This document shows positions 9,768 to 18,046 of a stretch of 64,000 bases of DNA, in pieces (within the stretch, counting starts at the first letter, position 1; the number at the start of each line of letters is the position of its first letter). The notes below the pieces were generated by a model. The model saw nothing but the letters and a program-made list of their open reading frames with translations. It was not told where the DNA came from and ran no database searches. A program made the position numbers and the translations under genes. This DNA is from Fischerella sp. CENA71 (GTDB lineage Bacteria > Cyanobacteriota > Cyanobacteriia > Cyanobacteriales > Nostocaceae), in NCBI GenBank assembly GCA_024239075.1, contig JANBVI010000043.1, positions 1 to 64,000 of the forward strand. The letters run 5' to 3'.

Positions 9768-9832
9768 GATTGATGACTCACACACGTTCTCACCAATTGT
9801 CAAGTATATTCAAAATTTAGGAGTCATTCACA

Positions 9833-10384
9833 ATGAAAATTAATTGGAAAATTTTGTTATTGTCATTAAGTCTGCTAAGTTCTCTTAGTGCTTATCTCAA
9901 TACCGTTATTGCCGAAGAAACTAATAAAACTAACCTATCAATTCAATCAGTCACTCAACAAGATAGCAACTTTGGTTTATTAGCAACAAACAATGTCAGA
10001 GATAAAGAACTTCAAGCTTTTTTCAATAGCAAGTACAATTATTGGGATGCGTCTGTTTTGGCAGATTTCTGGGGACAATCGGTGGACGATGCCAAAGCTC
10101 GAATTGGTAGAAAAATTCTCTGGGGTAAAAAAGATGTTGCTATCCTAGAACAATTTCTTTTAGATGCAAGAATGAAAGCTCTGGAGTCGGCACAAACAGC
10201 CCCAAATCCAAGTTCTTACAAACTATTTAGAGAGTCAGAATTTAGGGCTTATAAGGATGTAGAAGCACTGGCAAAATTTTGGGGAGATCCGTCACCTATG
10301 GATACAAAGCTACGTATTGAGCGCAACTTAATTATGGGCAATTACGAAACAGTTAAACAAGCATTGCAATATGCTCGCCGCTAG
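9833..10384 (+). CDS. Exported protein with two FWG repeats
   Basis: 183 residues with a signal peptide (MKINWKILLLSLSLLSSLSA, end near VIAEE). The mature part holds two copies of one repeat: YWDASVLADFWGQSVDDAK...IGRKILWG at roughly residues 67-95 and YKDVEALAKFWGDPSPMDTK...IERNLIMG at roughly 138-167, each followed by a helix ending in ALxxAR or LLDAR. The repeat looks helical, with a conserved FWG turn. I do not know a function. An AGGAG ribosome site precedes ATG 9833. Confidence 0.7.
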   Translation: MKINWKILLLSLSLLSSLSAYLNTVIAEETNKTNLSIQSVTQQDSNFGLLATNNVRDKELQAFFNSKYNYWDASVLADFWGQSVDDAKARIGRKILWGKKDVAILEQFLLDARMKALESAQTAPNPSSYKLFRESEFRAYKDVEALAKFWGDPSPMDTKLRIERNLIMGNYETVKQALQYARR

Positions 10385-10422
10385 TGGGACTTAGACAAAA
10401 GTGAAAAACCCAAGCCAAGATG

Positions 10423-10563
10423 CAATACGGTTCGGTTAAGAATTTTTCGTCATGCTTTGGGATGTAGAGACGTGCCAATAGCGCTATAGCGCATGGCTTC
10501 GCTAAGGCACGTCTCTACAGGGTATTAGATGTCTAATCGATTTGTCTTATCCGAACCGTATTG
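10423..10563. repeat. Nested palindromic element (MITE-like), 141 bp
   Basis: Outer inverted repeats CAATACGGTTCGGTTAAG (10423-10440) and CTTATCCGAACCGTATTG (10546-10563) differ at one base. An inner perfect pair GTAGAGACGTGCC (10464-10476) and GGCACGTCTCTAC (10506-10518) encloses a short GC-rich hairpin. No coding capacity. The layout fits a small non-autonomous element. It fills the gap between 9833-10384 and the hydrolase gene. Confidence 0.75.
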
Positions 10564-10603
10564 AGCCAAGACGCTATTGTAGTTTATTGAAGGTTTTAGT
10601 TAC

Positions 10604-11464
10604 ATGGACGAGTTTCCAAGAAAGAAATTTAAAACTTCCGATGGTGCAACATTAAGCTACATTAGCACGGGCAAGGGACAATCTATTGTTCTGATTCATG
10701 GTTGGTCGCAGTCTGCGGAACAATTCAAATATCAAATTTCTGTCTTTGCTGAACGATACCATGTTGTCGCTGTCGATTTGAGAGGACACGGTGAGTCAGA
10801 GAAAATAACCTATGGTTATCGAATATCTCGATTATCTAAAGATATACAAGAATTAATCGATCTTCTGCAATTAGAAAAGCCACATCTACTTGGCCATTCT
10901 ATGGGGTGTGCTGTTATCTGGAGTTACATCGATCTGTTCGGACAAGATGGGATTGATAAATTAGTATTTGTCGATCAATCTCCGCTATACACATCTCGCC
11001 CACATTGGAACTCTCAAGAAATGGAGGAAACTGGAGCGATCGCCACATCCGCACAACTAAATAAAACAGTACATGCTTTGGAGAGTTCGTCAGCAGAGGA
11101 AATTACTCGAACTATTCTTGCACCGATGGTAACTGCTGCGATGCCAAAAGAACAATTTGAGTGGATGGTACAATGTAATCTTCGGTGTCCGCGATCGCTT
11201 GCTGCAACTCTGCTGTACAACCAATTTCATACAGACTGGCGAGATCAAATTGTCAGGATTCGTAAGCCAACTCTAATCATTGCTGGCAGAAAAAGTATTA
11301 TCCCGTGGAAATCGCAAGTCTGGATCAATAAAAGTATTCCTAACTCAGAGTTAGAAATCTTTGAAGAAGCTGAAGGTGGAGGACATTTCATGTTTATTGA
11401 AAATCCACAAAAGTTTAATCGGCGAGTTTTGCAGTTCTTAGAATCATCGATGTTTGAACTATGA
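10604..11464 (+). CDS. Alpha/beta hydrolase
   Basis: 286 residues of the alpha/beta hydrolase fold: oxyanion motif LIHGWSQS, strand VVAVDLRGHGESE, nucleophile elbow GHSMG (Ser about 104) and the terminal catalytic His in GGGHFMFIENP. A lid-like helical segment lies between about 130 and 200. No signal peptide, so cytoplasmic. It resembles esterases or non-haem haloperoxidase-type hydrolases; the substrate cannot be told from sequence. It stands alone before the large kinase gene, with a 69-base gap. Confidence 0.85.
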   Translation: MDEFPRKKFKTSDGATLSYISTGKGQSIVLIHGWSQSAEQFKYQISVFAERYHVVAVDLRGHGESEKITYGYRISRLSKDIQELIDLLQLEKPHLLGHSMGCAVIWSYIDLFGQDGIDKLVFVDQSPLYTSRPHWNSQEMEETGAIATSAQLNKTVHALESSSAEEITRTILAPMVTAAMPKEQFEWMVQCNLRCPRSLAATLLYNQFHTDWRDQIVRIRKPTLIIAGRKSIIPWKSQVWINKSIPNSELEIFEEAEGGGHFMFIENPQKFNRRVLQFLESSMFEL

Positions 11465-11533
11465 TAAAAGCACTTATAATCAAGAGACCGCTACAATGAT
11501 TGCAAACATTATGAATCAGCAATCAATGAGTGA

Positions 11534-14500
11534 ATGATGTTAGCTGTACGTCTACGTCTTGGTAAATTCCTAACTGCTGTCAACGCTTATGTGCTGCCAG
11601 CAGGGGTAGTATTGCTGTTTTTATTTTTGTGGATCAAGTCGCAGGCTGTTAACTCTGAACAACATCAGCGCTACATTAGCAATTTACGTCAAATTCAAGA
11701 ACTTGATGCCCGCATTAATCAAAATGTTTTACAGACGAGGCTAGGACTACTGCGCGATTACGACCCGATTGTAAATGAACAGACAAAACTGAGACAAATT
11801 CTGGCAGATTTACAGCAAATTCCCTCGTATATTGAGTCAGATAGACGGCAAATATTAAATCATGCAATTGAGGCTTATATCCAGGTTAAGTCGCAAAAAG
11901 AAAAACAAATTGAGCGGTTTAAATCTCAAAAAGCAGTTCTTAGCAATTCGTTGACTTATTTTCCTACCGCCATTGCCGATTTGACAAAAAACCAAACAAT
12001 TAATCCTACTTTAGCAAATCGCCTCAATAAGTTGTTGCGCGATACCTTACTATATAATCTTTCTAATAATCAAGAATTAAAACCGCAAATTGAAAAAGAA
12101 ATTAAACAAATTCTCACTGATGCTCGCTCAACAAACCAAAGCACAAATGTAGAACGTGCGATCGCCCACGCTCGAATTATTCTGGAGCAAAGCCCAAAGG
12201 TGAATCGCAGCGTCAATAGTACGTTAGCACTGCCAACACGCGATCGCGGTGAAGATATTGCCCAAGCCTATTACACTGCTCATGAACAAGCACTTGATAA
12301 CGCGAACCTATATCGACTAGAACTGTATTTACTATCTACGATTATCATCATTTGGGTTGCTGCCTCAATTATTTACAAACTCCGCACATCTGCGATCGCA
12401 TTACAGCAAAGTGAAGCCAAATTGCGAACAATCTTTGAAAACTCCCAGGTGGGTATTTTTCGAGTCGGCCGAGAGGATAATTTGATTCTAGATGCCAATC
12501 AGCGCCTAGTGAGCATGTTGGGATACAACTCTGCTACAGAGATAATTGGACACAAACGTAGTCATCAATTCTACGTAAACCTGGATGAACGGCAGCAAAT
12601 CATCAAAATTTTGCAAACTCATGGTGAAGTTCATAACATTGAGATTGAGTTAAAAAAACGTGATGGCACGTTATTCTGGGGATTATTGTCGGCGCGATTG
12701 AACGCTACAGAAAATTGCATCGAAGGGGTAATTACCGATATCAGCGAACGCAAACAAACAGAGGAAGAGTTGCGGTTGAGTGAAGCCAATTACCGCGCCT
12801 TGGTACAAACCGGTAATTGGATTGTTGTACGTTCCAATGCTCAAGGACAAATTACATTCTTAAACGATTACGGACAGAGATTTTTTGGCTACCAGGAGAG
12901 TCAAATTCTGGGGCGCAGTCTTTTGGAAACCATTATTCCAGAAACCGAGACTTCTGGACGTGATCTCAAACAACTCGTCAGCAACGTCTTTGAGGAGCCT
13001 GAGTCCTATCTGTTAGTCGAGAATGAAAATATTTGCAGTGATGGCAAACGGGTGTGGATCGCCTGGTCGAATAAACCGATTCTGGATGAACATGGTCAGT
13101 TATTAGAAATTCTATCAGTAGGTACGGACATCACCCAACGCAAACGCACAGAATCAGCGTTGCAACAAAGCGAGACGAAGTTCCGCAATATCTTCGAGAA
13201 CTCCCAAGTTGGCATCTTCCGGACTCGTTTTAAAGATGGGTTAATACTTGATGCAAATCAGCACTTTGCAACTTTAATGGGGCATAATTCACCCACAGAA
13301 ATGATCGGGCAGAAGCGAGCGTTTGAATTCTATGCTAACAAGAGCGATCGCATCCGGATGTTAAAAATTCTGCGTACCAATGGAGAAATTCATAACTTTG
13401 AAGCACAGTTTCGGCGGTGTGATGGTTCGGTGTATTGGGGGCTATTTTCAGCCCGTTTGAATGTAGAAGAAGGTTACTTAGAAGGAGTACATTCCGACAT
13501 TAGCGATCGCAAACTTGCAGAAGCCGCCCTTGAGCAGGCTAAAGTTGCCGCAGAAGCAGCAAACCATGCCAAAACCCAATTTCTCTCTCACATGAGCCAT
13601 GAGTTACGTACTCCTCTGAGTGTGATTTTGGGATTTACTCAACTACTCAGCCGCAGTGCTTCTCACCAGCCAAAACAGCAGGAATATCTCGAAACGATTA
13701 GCCGCAGTGGCGAACATCTGCTTATCTTGATCAATGATATTTTGGAAATGTCCAAAATTGAAGCAGACAGAGTTACCATCAACGAGCAAGATTGTAACTT
13801 ATATTATCTGTTGGATGGGCTGCAACAAATGTTCCAATTTAAAGCTACATCCAAAGGGCTACAATTTATTGTTGAGCGATCGCCCGATCTTCCTCAATTT
13901 ATCCGCACCGATGAAAGCAAATTACGCCAAGTTTTATTCAACTTAGTTGGAAACGCAGTCAAGTTTACCCAAACTGGAAGCGTGACACTGCGTGTGAAGC
14001 TAGGGACTGGGCAAGAAGAGGACGCGGGGAGGTGGAGACACGGTGACATGGAGAGAGTTTCTGATAATTTCTCCACGTCACCGCGTCTTTTTCTCACCGC
14101 GTCAAATGAAACCGCGTCTTCCTCATCAACCCGATCCCTAATCTTTGAGGTCGAAGACACTGGCCCTGGGATTGCTGCTGAAGAATTAGATCACCTCTTC
14201 GAGCCATTTGGACAAACAGAAACAGGGCGTCGCTCTCAGGAGGGAACGGGGTTAGGTTTGCCAATCAGTCGCAAATTTGTGCAGTTGATGGGTGGAAGTA
14301 TCACTGTTGAGAGTACTTTAGGTCAAGGTAGTTGCTTTCGGTTCCATATCCAAGCAAAAAGTACTGAAGCTGATGTCATACCACTGCTGACAACCCACCA
14401 ACAAGTAATTGGGATAGCTGCTGGACAACCCACTTACCGGATTATGATCGTTGAAGACAAATTAAGCAACCGACGGCTTTTAGTTGAATTGCTTAAACCT

Positions 14501-15088
14501 ATTGGCTTTGAGGTGCGAGAGGTGGAGAATGGAATTGAAGCGATCGCACTTTGGCAGAACTGGGAACCGCATCTCATCTGGATGGACTTGCAAATGCCCG
14601 TAATGGATGGTTACGAAGCTACTAAACAAATCAAATCATCCGAAAAAGCCCCCATTATTATTGCATTAACAGGTAGTGCTTTTGCCCAAGAGCAACAAGC
14701 TGCTCTTGACGCTGGCTGTGATGATTTTATCCGCAAGCCCTACCGAGCAGAAGTCATATTTGAAAAAATGACACAATACCTGGGTGTTCGCTATGTTTAT
14801 GCTCACAAAGATGAAGTAGAAAGTATAAAGAACGAAAAAATATCTTCAGCCTTTAGCCTTAAACCTACTCTGCGAGAAGGACTAAGCCCTACATCATTAA
14901 CAGTCATGTCCCCTGAGTGGGTCAAACAATTGCATCAAGCGGCAATTTGTGTTAATGCAAAGTTACTTCATCAGTTGATTGAGCAAATTCCTGAATCCCA
15001 TGCTGATGTAGCTAATGCGATCGCTCACTTAATTGATAACTTCCGCTTTGAAGAGATTATTAATTTAACTAGGCAAGAAAATCTGTAA
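11534..15088 (+). CDS. Membrane hybrid histidine kinase (DAHL-PAS x3-HisKA-HATPase-REC)
   Basis: 1184 residues. Membrane segment about 17-34, an extracytoplasmic helical domain of DAHL type (about 40-255, LRQIQELDARINQNVLQTR), second membrane segment about 262-280, three PAS domains (about 292-405, 415-535, 540-660; the first and third are close duplicates beginning FRxIFENSQVGIF or LRTIFENSQVGIF), HisKA with MSHELRTP (His689), HATPase_c and a REC domain with Asp1018 in HLIWMDLQMPVMDG. The last 60 residues match the truncated kinase at 4917-6446. Between the N and G1 boxes it carries about 27 extra residues encoded by a palindromic repeat (14039-14085). It likely senses a periplasmic signal and phosphorylates its own REC domain; no partner regulator is adjacent. 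Confidence 0.93.
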   Translation: MMLAVRLRLGKFLTAVNAYVLPAGVVLLFLFLWIKSQAVNSEQHQRYISNLRQIQELDARINQNVLQTRLGLLRDYDPIVNEQTKLRQILADLQQIPSYIESDRRQILNHAIEAYIQVKSQKEKQIERFKSQKAVLSNSLTYFPTAIADLTKNQTINPTLANRLNKLLRDTLLYNLSNNQELKPQIEKEIKQILTDARSTNQSTNVERAIAHARIILEQSPKVNRSVNSTLALPTRDRGEDIAQAYYTAHEQALDNANLYRLELYLLSTIIIIWVAASIIYKLRTSAIALQQSEAKLRTIFENSQVGIFRVGREDNLILDANQRLVSMLGYNSATEIIGHKRSHQFYVNLDERQQIIKILQTHGEVHNIEIELKKRDGTLFWGLLSARLNATENCIEGVITDISERKQTEEELRLSEANYRALVQTGNWIVVRSNAQGQITFLNDYGQRFFGYQESQILGRSLLETIIPETETSGRDLKQLVSNVFEEPESYLLVENENICSDGKRVWIAWSNKPILDEHGQLLEILSVGTDITQRKRTESALQQSETKFRNIFENSQVGIFRTRFKDGLILDANQHFATLMGHNSPTEMIGQKRAFEFYANKSDRIRMLKILRTNGEIHNFEAQFRRCDGSVYWGLFSARLNVEEGYLEGVHSDISDRKLAEAALEQAKVAAEAANHAKTQFLSHMSHELRTPLSVILGFTQLLSRSASHQPKQQEYLETISRSGEHLLILINDILEMSKIEADRVTINEQDCNLYYLLDGLQQMFQFKATSKGLQFIVERSPDLPQFIRTDESKLRQVLFNLVGNAVKFTQTGSVTLRVKLGTGQEEDAGRWRHGDMERVSDNFSTSPRLFLTASNETASSSSTRSLIFEVEDTGPGIAAEELDHLFEPFGQTETGRRSQEGTGLGLPISRKFVQLMGGSITVESTLGQGSCFRFHIQAKSTEADVIPLLTTHQQVIGIAAGQPTYRIMIVEDKLSNRRLLVELLKPIGFEVREVENGIEAIALWQNWEPHLIWMDLQMPVMDGYEATKQIKSSEKAPIIIALTGSAFAQEQQAALDAGCDDFIRKPYRAEVIFEKMTQYLGVRYVYAHKDEVESIKNEKISSAFSLKPTLREGLSPTSLTVMSPEWVKQLHQAAICVNAKLLHQLIEQIPESHADVANAIAHLIDNFRFEEIINLTRQENL
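14039..14085. repeat. Palindromic repeat inserted in frame in the kinase ATPase domain
   Basis: CACGGTGACATGGAG (14039-14053) pairs with CTCCACGTCACCGCG (14071-14085), 13 of 15 bases. The flanks (GGGGAGGTGGAGA, CACCGCGTC) continue the same GC-rich repeat style, which also appears between genes at 16795-16830 (CACCGTGTCATCGC). The frame stays open and codes for a low-complexity polar stretch absent from the paralogue. Confidence 0.6.
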
Positions 15089-15271
15089 TACCAAACTGCA
15101 TTCAAAAACGTAATATTGTCATGCTGAGGAACGAAGCATCTCGAAGAGTAGCATCTGTCAGGATTCTTCACTACACTTCGTTTCGTACCCTGCGGGAAGG
15201 CTTACGCCTACAAAATTGAGTCAACCACATATTTAATCTTCTGTTCTGATACCCTATTTGATAATTTTAAG

Positions 15272-15507
15272 GAGAAAGCAAACTCTGGTTTGTTTGCGGA
15301 AAACACCAAAATGAGAAAGCATTTTAACCAAATGAGAAAGCAAACTCCAGTTTGCTTGCGGAAAACACTAAAATGAGAAAGCATTTTAACCAAATGAGAA
15401 AGCAAACTCCAGTTTGCTTGCGGAAAACACCAAAATGAGAAAGCATTTTAACCAAATGAGAAAGCAAACTCCGGTTTGCTTGAAGAAAACAGCAAAATGA
15501 GAAAGTA
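15272..15507. repeat. 62-bp tandem repeat, about 3.8 copies
   Basis: Units begin at 15272, 15334, 15396 and 15458, exactly 62 bp apart. Each contains GAGAAAGCAAACTCC, an inverted repeat GCAAACT/AGTTTGC, GCGGAAAACACC and AAATGAGAAAGCATTTTAACC. Copies differ by a few substitutions. Open frames across it on the minus strand are a by-product of the repetition. The rest of 15089-15656 holds GC-rich repeat debris (15121-15210, ATGCTGAGGAACGAAGCATC) and nothing else that I can support. Confidence 0.88.
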
Positions 15508-15656
15508 ATTAGGCATTTTAAGTAAAGATTAATTTTGAAGACTGCGAGATTCCCGACGAAAAGAAAAGCGAACAATTTGTGCGATCGCTCTATTGGCGAC
15601 GAGCGAGAAGCAAATTTACTTCAGGGCATCTTTAGCCTCTCGCTATCTGCTAAGAT

Positions 15657-16592
15657 TTAAGGAATGATGGCATCGTGATTAGGCGTTTTGACATGAATTG
15701 GGCCGCGTAAATTCAAATTGCCAGCTTTGAAAATATCTGATAAAGCATCGCAACGATCTACTGACTCTTTCCATGCATCTCCGGTTTCTGGATTGTGTGG
15801 GTTCTCCAAATCGTCTCGGCGTACCTTGATAAAAATCTTGAGCCATTGTTTCTCATCAACGCCCGTCTTAGGAGTACCACCTGCTTTTTTTTCTGCACTT
15901 TTTAATAACGCTGGTAAACCATCTGGATCGTCTCCTTCACCATGCTGGATGATTGTGTCATATAAAGCAGCTCTGGAAAGTGCAAATTTTAATCCAGCAG
16001 CATTTGCACGTTTAGCAGATGGTTTATAGTACAGCTGATCAACAACCTGATCTTGAGCGTCACGGAAAACTGAATCTTTGGCAGCTTTTTTCCAAGCATT
16101 TTCAAATCCACCCAGATTTTCAGTATCGTCACTTTCTTCCTCAGCTAGGCGTTTAAGTTCGGGCAGATACTTTGCTAAGGGGTTATCTGGCTGCTTTTTG
16201 GTATAAAGTTGTACCACTTGCACAGCATCCCCGGTGGCTGTGGTAAAACCTGCTCGTCCGCAAGTAAAGCCCCGACCATCGTCTATGTTTTCGACATAAT
16301 CGTATTGCAGTTCAATTGTGTCATTCTCAAATATGCTGGTAAACTGCTCTGCACGACGCTTTTGTTCGGCAGTTAGTCCACCATTGCTAGGTGGTGGCAC
16401 AGTAGGATTACCATTGGGTATGCAAACTTCTTGACCTTCTTGTAAATTCTTCGCTTCTTCTTCGGTAAAAGCAGTGCCATTTGGATTTAGGATTTCCCGC
16501 CAGCGATCGCCATCTCCTAACTCTCGTTCGGCAATGATAAAAAGTGTGTCGCCTGCTTTGATTTTGTATGAACTACCGATGATACAAGACAT
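15657..16592 (-). CDS. LysM + GH46 chitosanase-like protein
   Basis: 311 residues. A LysM domain occupies about 8-58 (YKIKAGDTLFIIAERELGD), then a Pro-rich linker, then a GH46 chitosanase-type domain from about 75: IFENDTIELQYDYVENIDDGRGFTC matches the GH46 active-site block, placing the catalytic pair at Glu89 and Asp105, followed by GRAGFTTATGD. GH46 enzymes cleave beta-1,4-linked glucosamine polymers. No signal peptide is present, as in the PG-binding proteins that share its promoter element (16619-16693, TAAATT 35 bases before the start). It may act on cell-wall or matrix polysaccharide after release; substrate unproven. Confidence 0.85.
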   Translation of the reverse strand: MSCIIGSSYKIKAGDTLFIIAERELGDGDRWREILNPNGTAFTEEEAKNLQEGQEVCIPNGNPTVPPPSNGGLTAEQKRRAEQFTSIFENDTIELQYDYVENIDDGRGFTCGRAGFTTATGDAVQVVQLYTKKQPDNPLAKYLPELKRLAEEESDDTENLGGFENAWKKAAKDSVFRDAQDQVVDQLYYKPSAKRANAAGLKFALSRAALYDTIIQHGEGDDPDGLPALLKSAEKKAGGTPKTGVDEKQWLKIFIKVRRDDLENPHNPETGDAWKESVDRCDALSDIFKAGNLNLRGPIHVKTPNHDAIIP

Positions 16593-16618
16593 AATGCAAC
16601 TTTCATTTCCTTTGATTT

Positions 16619-16693
16619 ATAGTTCTAATTTAGAGACAACAAATAATTGCTCACATCGCATAAATGTCATATTCCTACCATTACATTTGTCAT
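16619..16693 (-). promoter_or_regulatory. Shared promoter element, copy 3 (for the LysM-chitosanase)
   Basis: Minus strand: ATGACAAATGTAATGGT, six bases, ATGACATTTATGCGATGTG, 19 bases, TAAATTAGAACTAT. Spacings equal those of the other four copies. TAAATT lies at 16627-16632, 35 bases from the start codon. Confidence 0.77.
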
Positions 16694-16745
16694 CAATAGA
16701 TATTTTTGAAAAGAATATGCGATCGCTATCACTACTTCACTTTTA

Positions 16746-16857
16746 GGCGTTGCATAATTGCGGGATGATTTTGGAATTTGCATAAAAAATAATCACCGTG
16801 TCATCGCATCTCCCCGTCTCCGTGTCAGCCTAAATCATCCCCTTATTCAGCAACGCC
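16746..16857. repeat. MITE-like element with IS1-type ends, 112 bp
   Basis: Ends GGCGTTGCATAATTGCGGGA and, read on the other strand, GGCGTTGCTGAATAAGGGGA, both continuing TGATTT, form 26-bp imperfect inverted repeats. The same terminus (GCAACGCC preceded by TTCAG and ATCATCCC/ATTCATCCC) closes the IS1-family transposase remnant at 57397, so this is probably a non-autonomous derivative mobilised by such an element. Confidence 0.6.
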
Positions 16858-16876
16858 CACTTTTATAGACATCTGA

Positions 16877-17053
16877 CTAATCATTTATAATCCATTTGGC
16901 AACCAAACGCTGACGCTCTCCATCAAATTCTTTCACCCAAATCATTGAAAGCTTAGGTTTCTTCGTTTTTAGGTTTTCAGTTAGAGAGATATCTGATAAC
17001 AATGCTGGCTCTGAGGAAAGTAGAGAGTTGCTATAAGAAATTAAATTTTGCAT
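16877..17053 (-). CDS. 58-residue conserved-looking small protein
   Basis: ATG at 17053, stop at 16877. The N-terminal half is polar (MQNLISYSNSLLSSEPALLS), the C-terminal half is compact and better ordered: KLSMIWVKEFDGERQRLVAK then WIIND. The pattern of an aromatic strand followed by DGE and a second strand suggests a real small folded protein rather than noise. It is the third gene on the minus strand after 17455-17742 and 17143-17406 and may belong to their transcript. No family recognised. Confidence 0.45.
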   Translation of the reverse strand: MQNLISYSNSLLSSEPALLSDISLTENLKTKKPKLSMIWVKEFDGERQRLVAKWIIND

Positions 17054-17142
17054 TTTTACACCTTTAGTTGACTAATTAAGAATTATGGTTGACAATGTAA
17101 ACCTGATTAAAATCAAATAATTTTAATAGATCAAAAGTATTA

Positions 17143-17406
17143 CTACATCCACCAATAAGCACGGCTTTTTCTAAGCGTTAAAGTTTTTTTGGGAAGTGGT
17201 TCTGATTGGCATTCATCCCATTCTGAAATCAAATTTGTCTTGTTTACAACATTTGGTAAGTACACATTATTACTATTTATGTTGGAAACTATTCTAAAAT
17301 TTTTACTTGGCGATAACTTGCCCTTTTGAGACAATTGGGTATCTTGACTAGATTTAATATCGGACATCACAGCTTCTTGTTTGAAAAAATTCAGATGAAA
17401 TAGCAT
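17143..17406 (-). CDS. Small hypothetical protein
   Basis: 87 residues. ATG 17406 is preceded by TTTAGGAGAAAATGT, a good ribosome site, so this start is preferred over the internal ATG that gives MSDIKSSQDTQ. The sequence is polar, rich in Ser, Asn and Lys, and ends RKSRAYWWM. No domain, signal peptide or membrane segment. It sits 48 bases downstream of 17455-17742 and is likely co-transcribed from the shared promoter element at 17794-17868. Function unknown. Confidence 0.5.
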   Translation of the reverse strand: MLFHLNFFKQEAVMSDIKSSQDTQLSQKGKLSPSKNFRIVSNINSNNVYLPNVVNKTNLISEWDECQSEPLPKKTLTLRKSRAYWWM

Positions 17407-17454
17407 ACATTTTCTCCTAAAAATAAACTTGCAAAATAGTAGTAAAATTTGGTG

Positions 17455-17742
17455 TTAGCAAGATTCAGTTATATTTTCCCCACATTCTTCTGCGAGATAA
17501 CATAAGGCTTTAAAACGTAAACTAACTACCTCCTCGTATAAAGGATTTAACTTACACATTGGAGGAATACGAAATAACTTATAATTAAAGATGACAATAT
17601 TTCGTTCAAAAGGACACTGTGCTGGAATAATCTTGCACAATAAATGAGCTTGATGAGCATTACAAATCGTTCCAGAATTTAACCATTTACGGACTAAAGA
17701 TAAGAAGTCGTTTTTGGTTATAATTTGAGTTAAAATAGTCAT
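17455..17742 (-). CDS. Mo-dependent nitrogenase C-terminal-like protein
   Basis: 95 residues matching the small cyanobacterial proteins annotated by the Mo-nitro_C domain: CNAHQAHLLCKIIPAQCPFE, LFRIPPMCKLNPLYEEVVSL and RFKALCYLAEECGE. Five to six cysteines are spread through this block and could bind metal, but nothing proves it. These stand-alone proteins are common in filamentous cyanobacteria, and the family name does not show a role in nitrogen fixation. It is first gene after promoter copy 4, with TAAATT 60 bases from the start. Confidence 0.8.
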   Translation of the reverse strand: MTILTQIITKNDFLSLVRKWLNSGTICNAHQAHLLCKIIPAQCPFERNIVIFNYKLFRIPPMCKLNPLYEEVVSLRFKALCYLAEECGENITESC

Positions 17743-17793
17743 ATATAGTTACCTTAACTATTTGAAGATGAGGTTATCTTTTCCCTCAACTTG

Positions 17794-17868
17794 ATAGCTC
17801 TAATTTATCGAAAATAAATACTTGCTTACATCGAATAAATGTCATGTCCTGACCATTACATCTGTCAT
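17794..17868 (-). promoter_or_regulatory. Shared promoter element, copy 4 (for 17455-17742)
   Basis: Minus strand: ATGACAGATGTAATGGT, six bases, ATGACATTTATTCGATGTA, then AGCAAGTATTTATTTTCGA (19 bases), then TAAATTAGAGCTATCAA. It closely matches copy 2 even in the 19-base spacer. Confidence 0.77.
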
Positions 17869-17901
17869 TAAAAGCCTAGAAAATAGCTAATTACGCCAAG
17901 A

Positions 17902-17931
17902 AACTAGAGTGAACAATTGCCCACTCTAGTT
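17902..17931 (-). terminator. Hairpin downstream of the two-component operon
   Basis: AACTAGAGTG (17902-17911) and CACTCTAGTT (17922-17931) form a perfect 10-bp stem with a 10-base loop. In the minus direction it follows the NarL-type regulator gene (ends 18047) by about 115 bases and precedes promoter copy 4, so it may separate the two units. There is only a short T run. Confidence 0.45.
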
Positions 17932-18046
17932 ATGAATTTATTAGAAATAGCAAAGCTGATATCTCTTCAAAAGGTATTGTCAATTGAGTTTTGCGCTCAC
18001 TTGCCCTGTGCCACACGCTTTGTTGCGATCGCCAGTTTATCAAATA

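Noticed and set aside
15272-15507. Possible CRISPR array
   Set aside because: Whole 62-bp units are repeated with no unique spacers between constant repeats, and it is far from the cas genes.
15208-15575. Two minus-strand open frames of 65 and 83 codons rich in Leu, Phe and Ser
   Set aside because: They lie across the 62-bp tandem repeat and are periodic because of it; no ribosome site or domain.
17455-17742. True nitrogenase subunit
   Set aside because: Only the small Mo-nitro_C-like domain is present; no nif genes lie nearby and the stand-alone protein is not a nitrogenase component.
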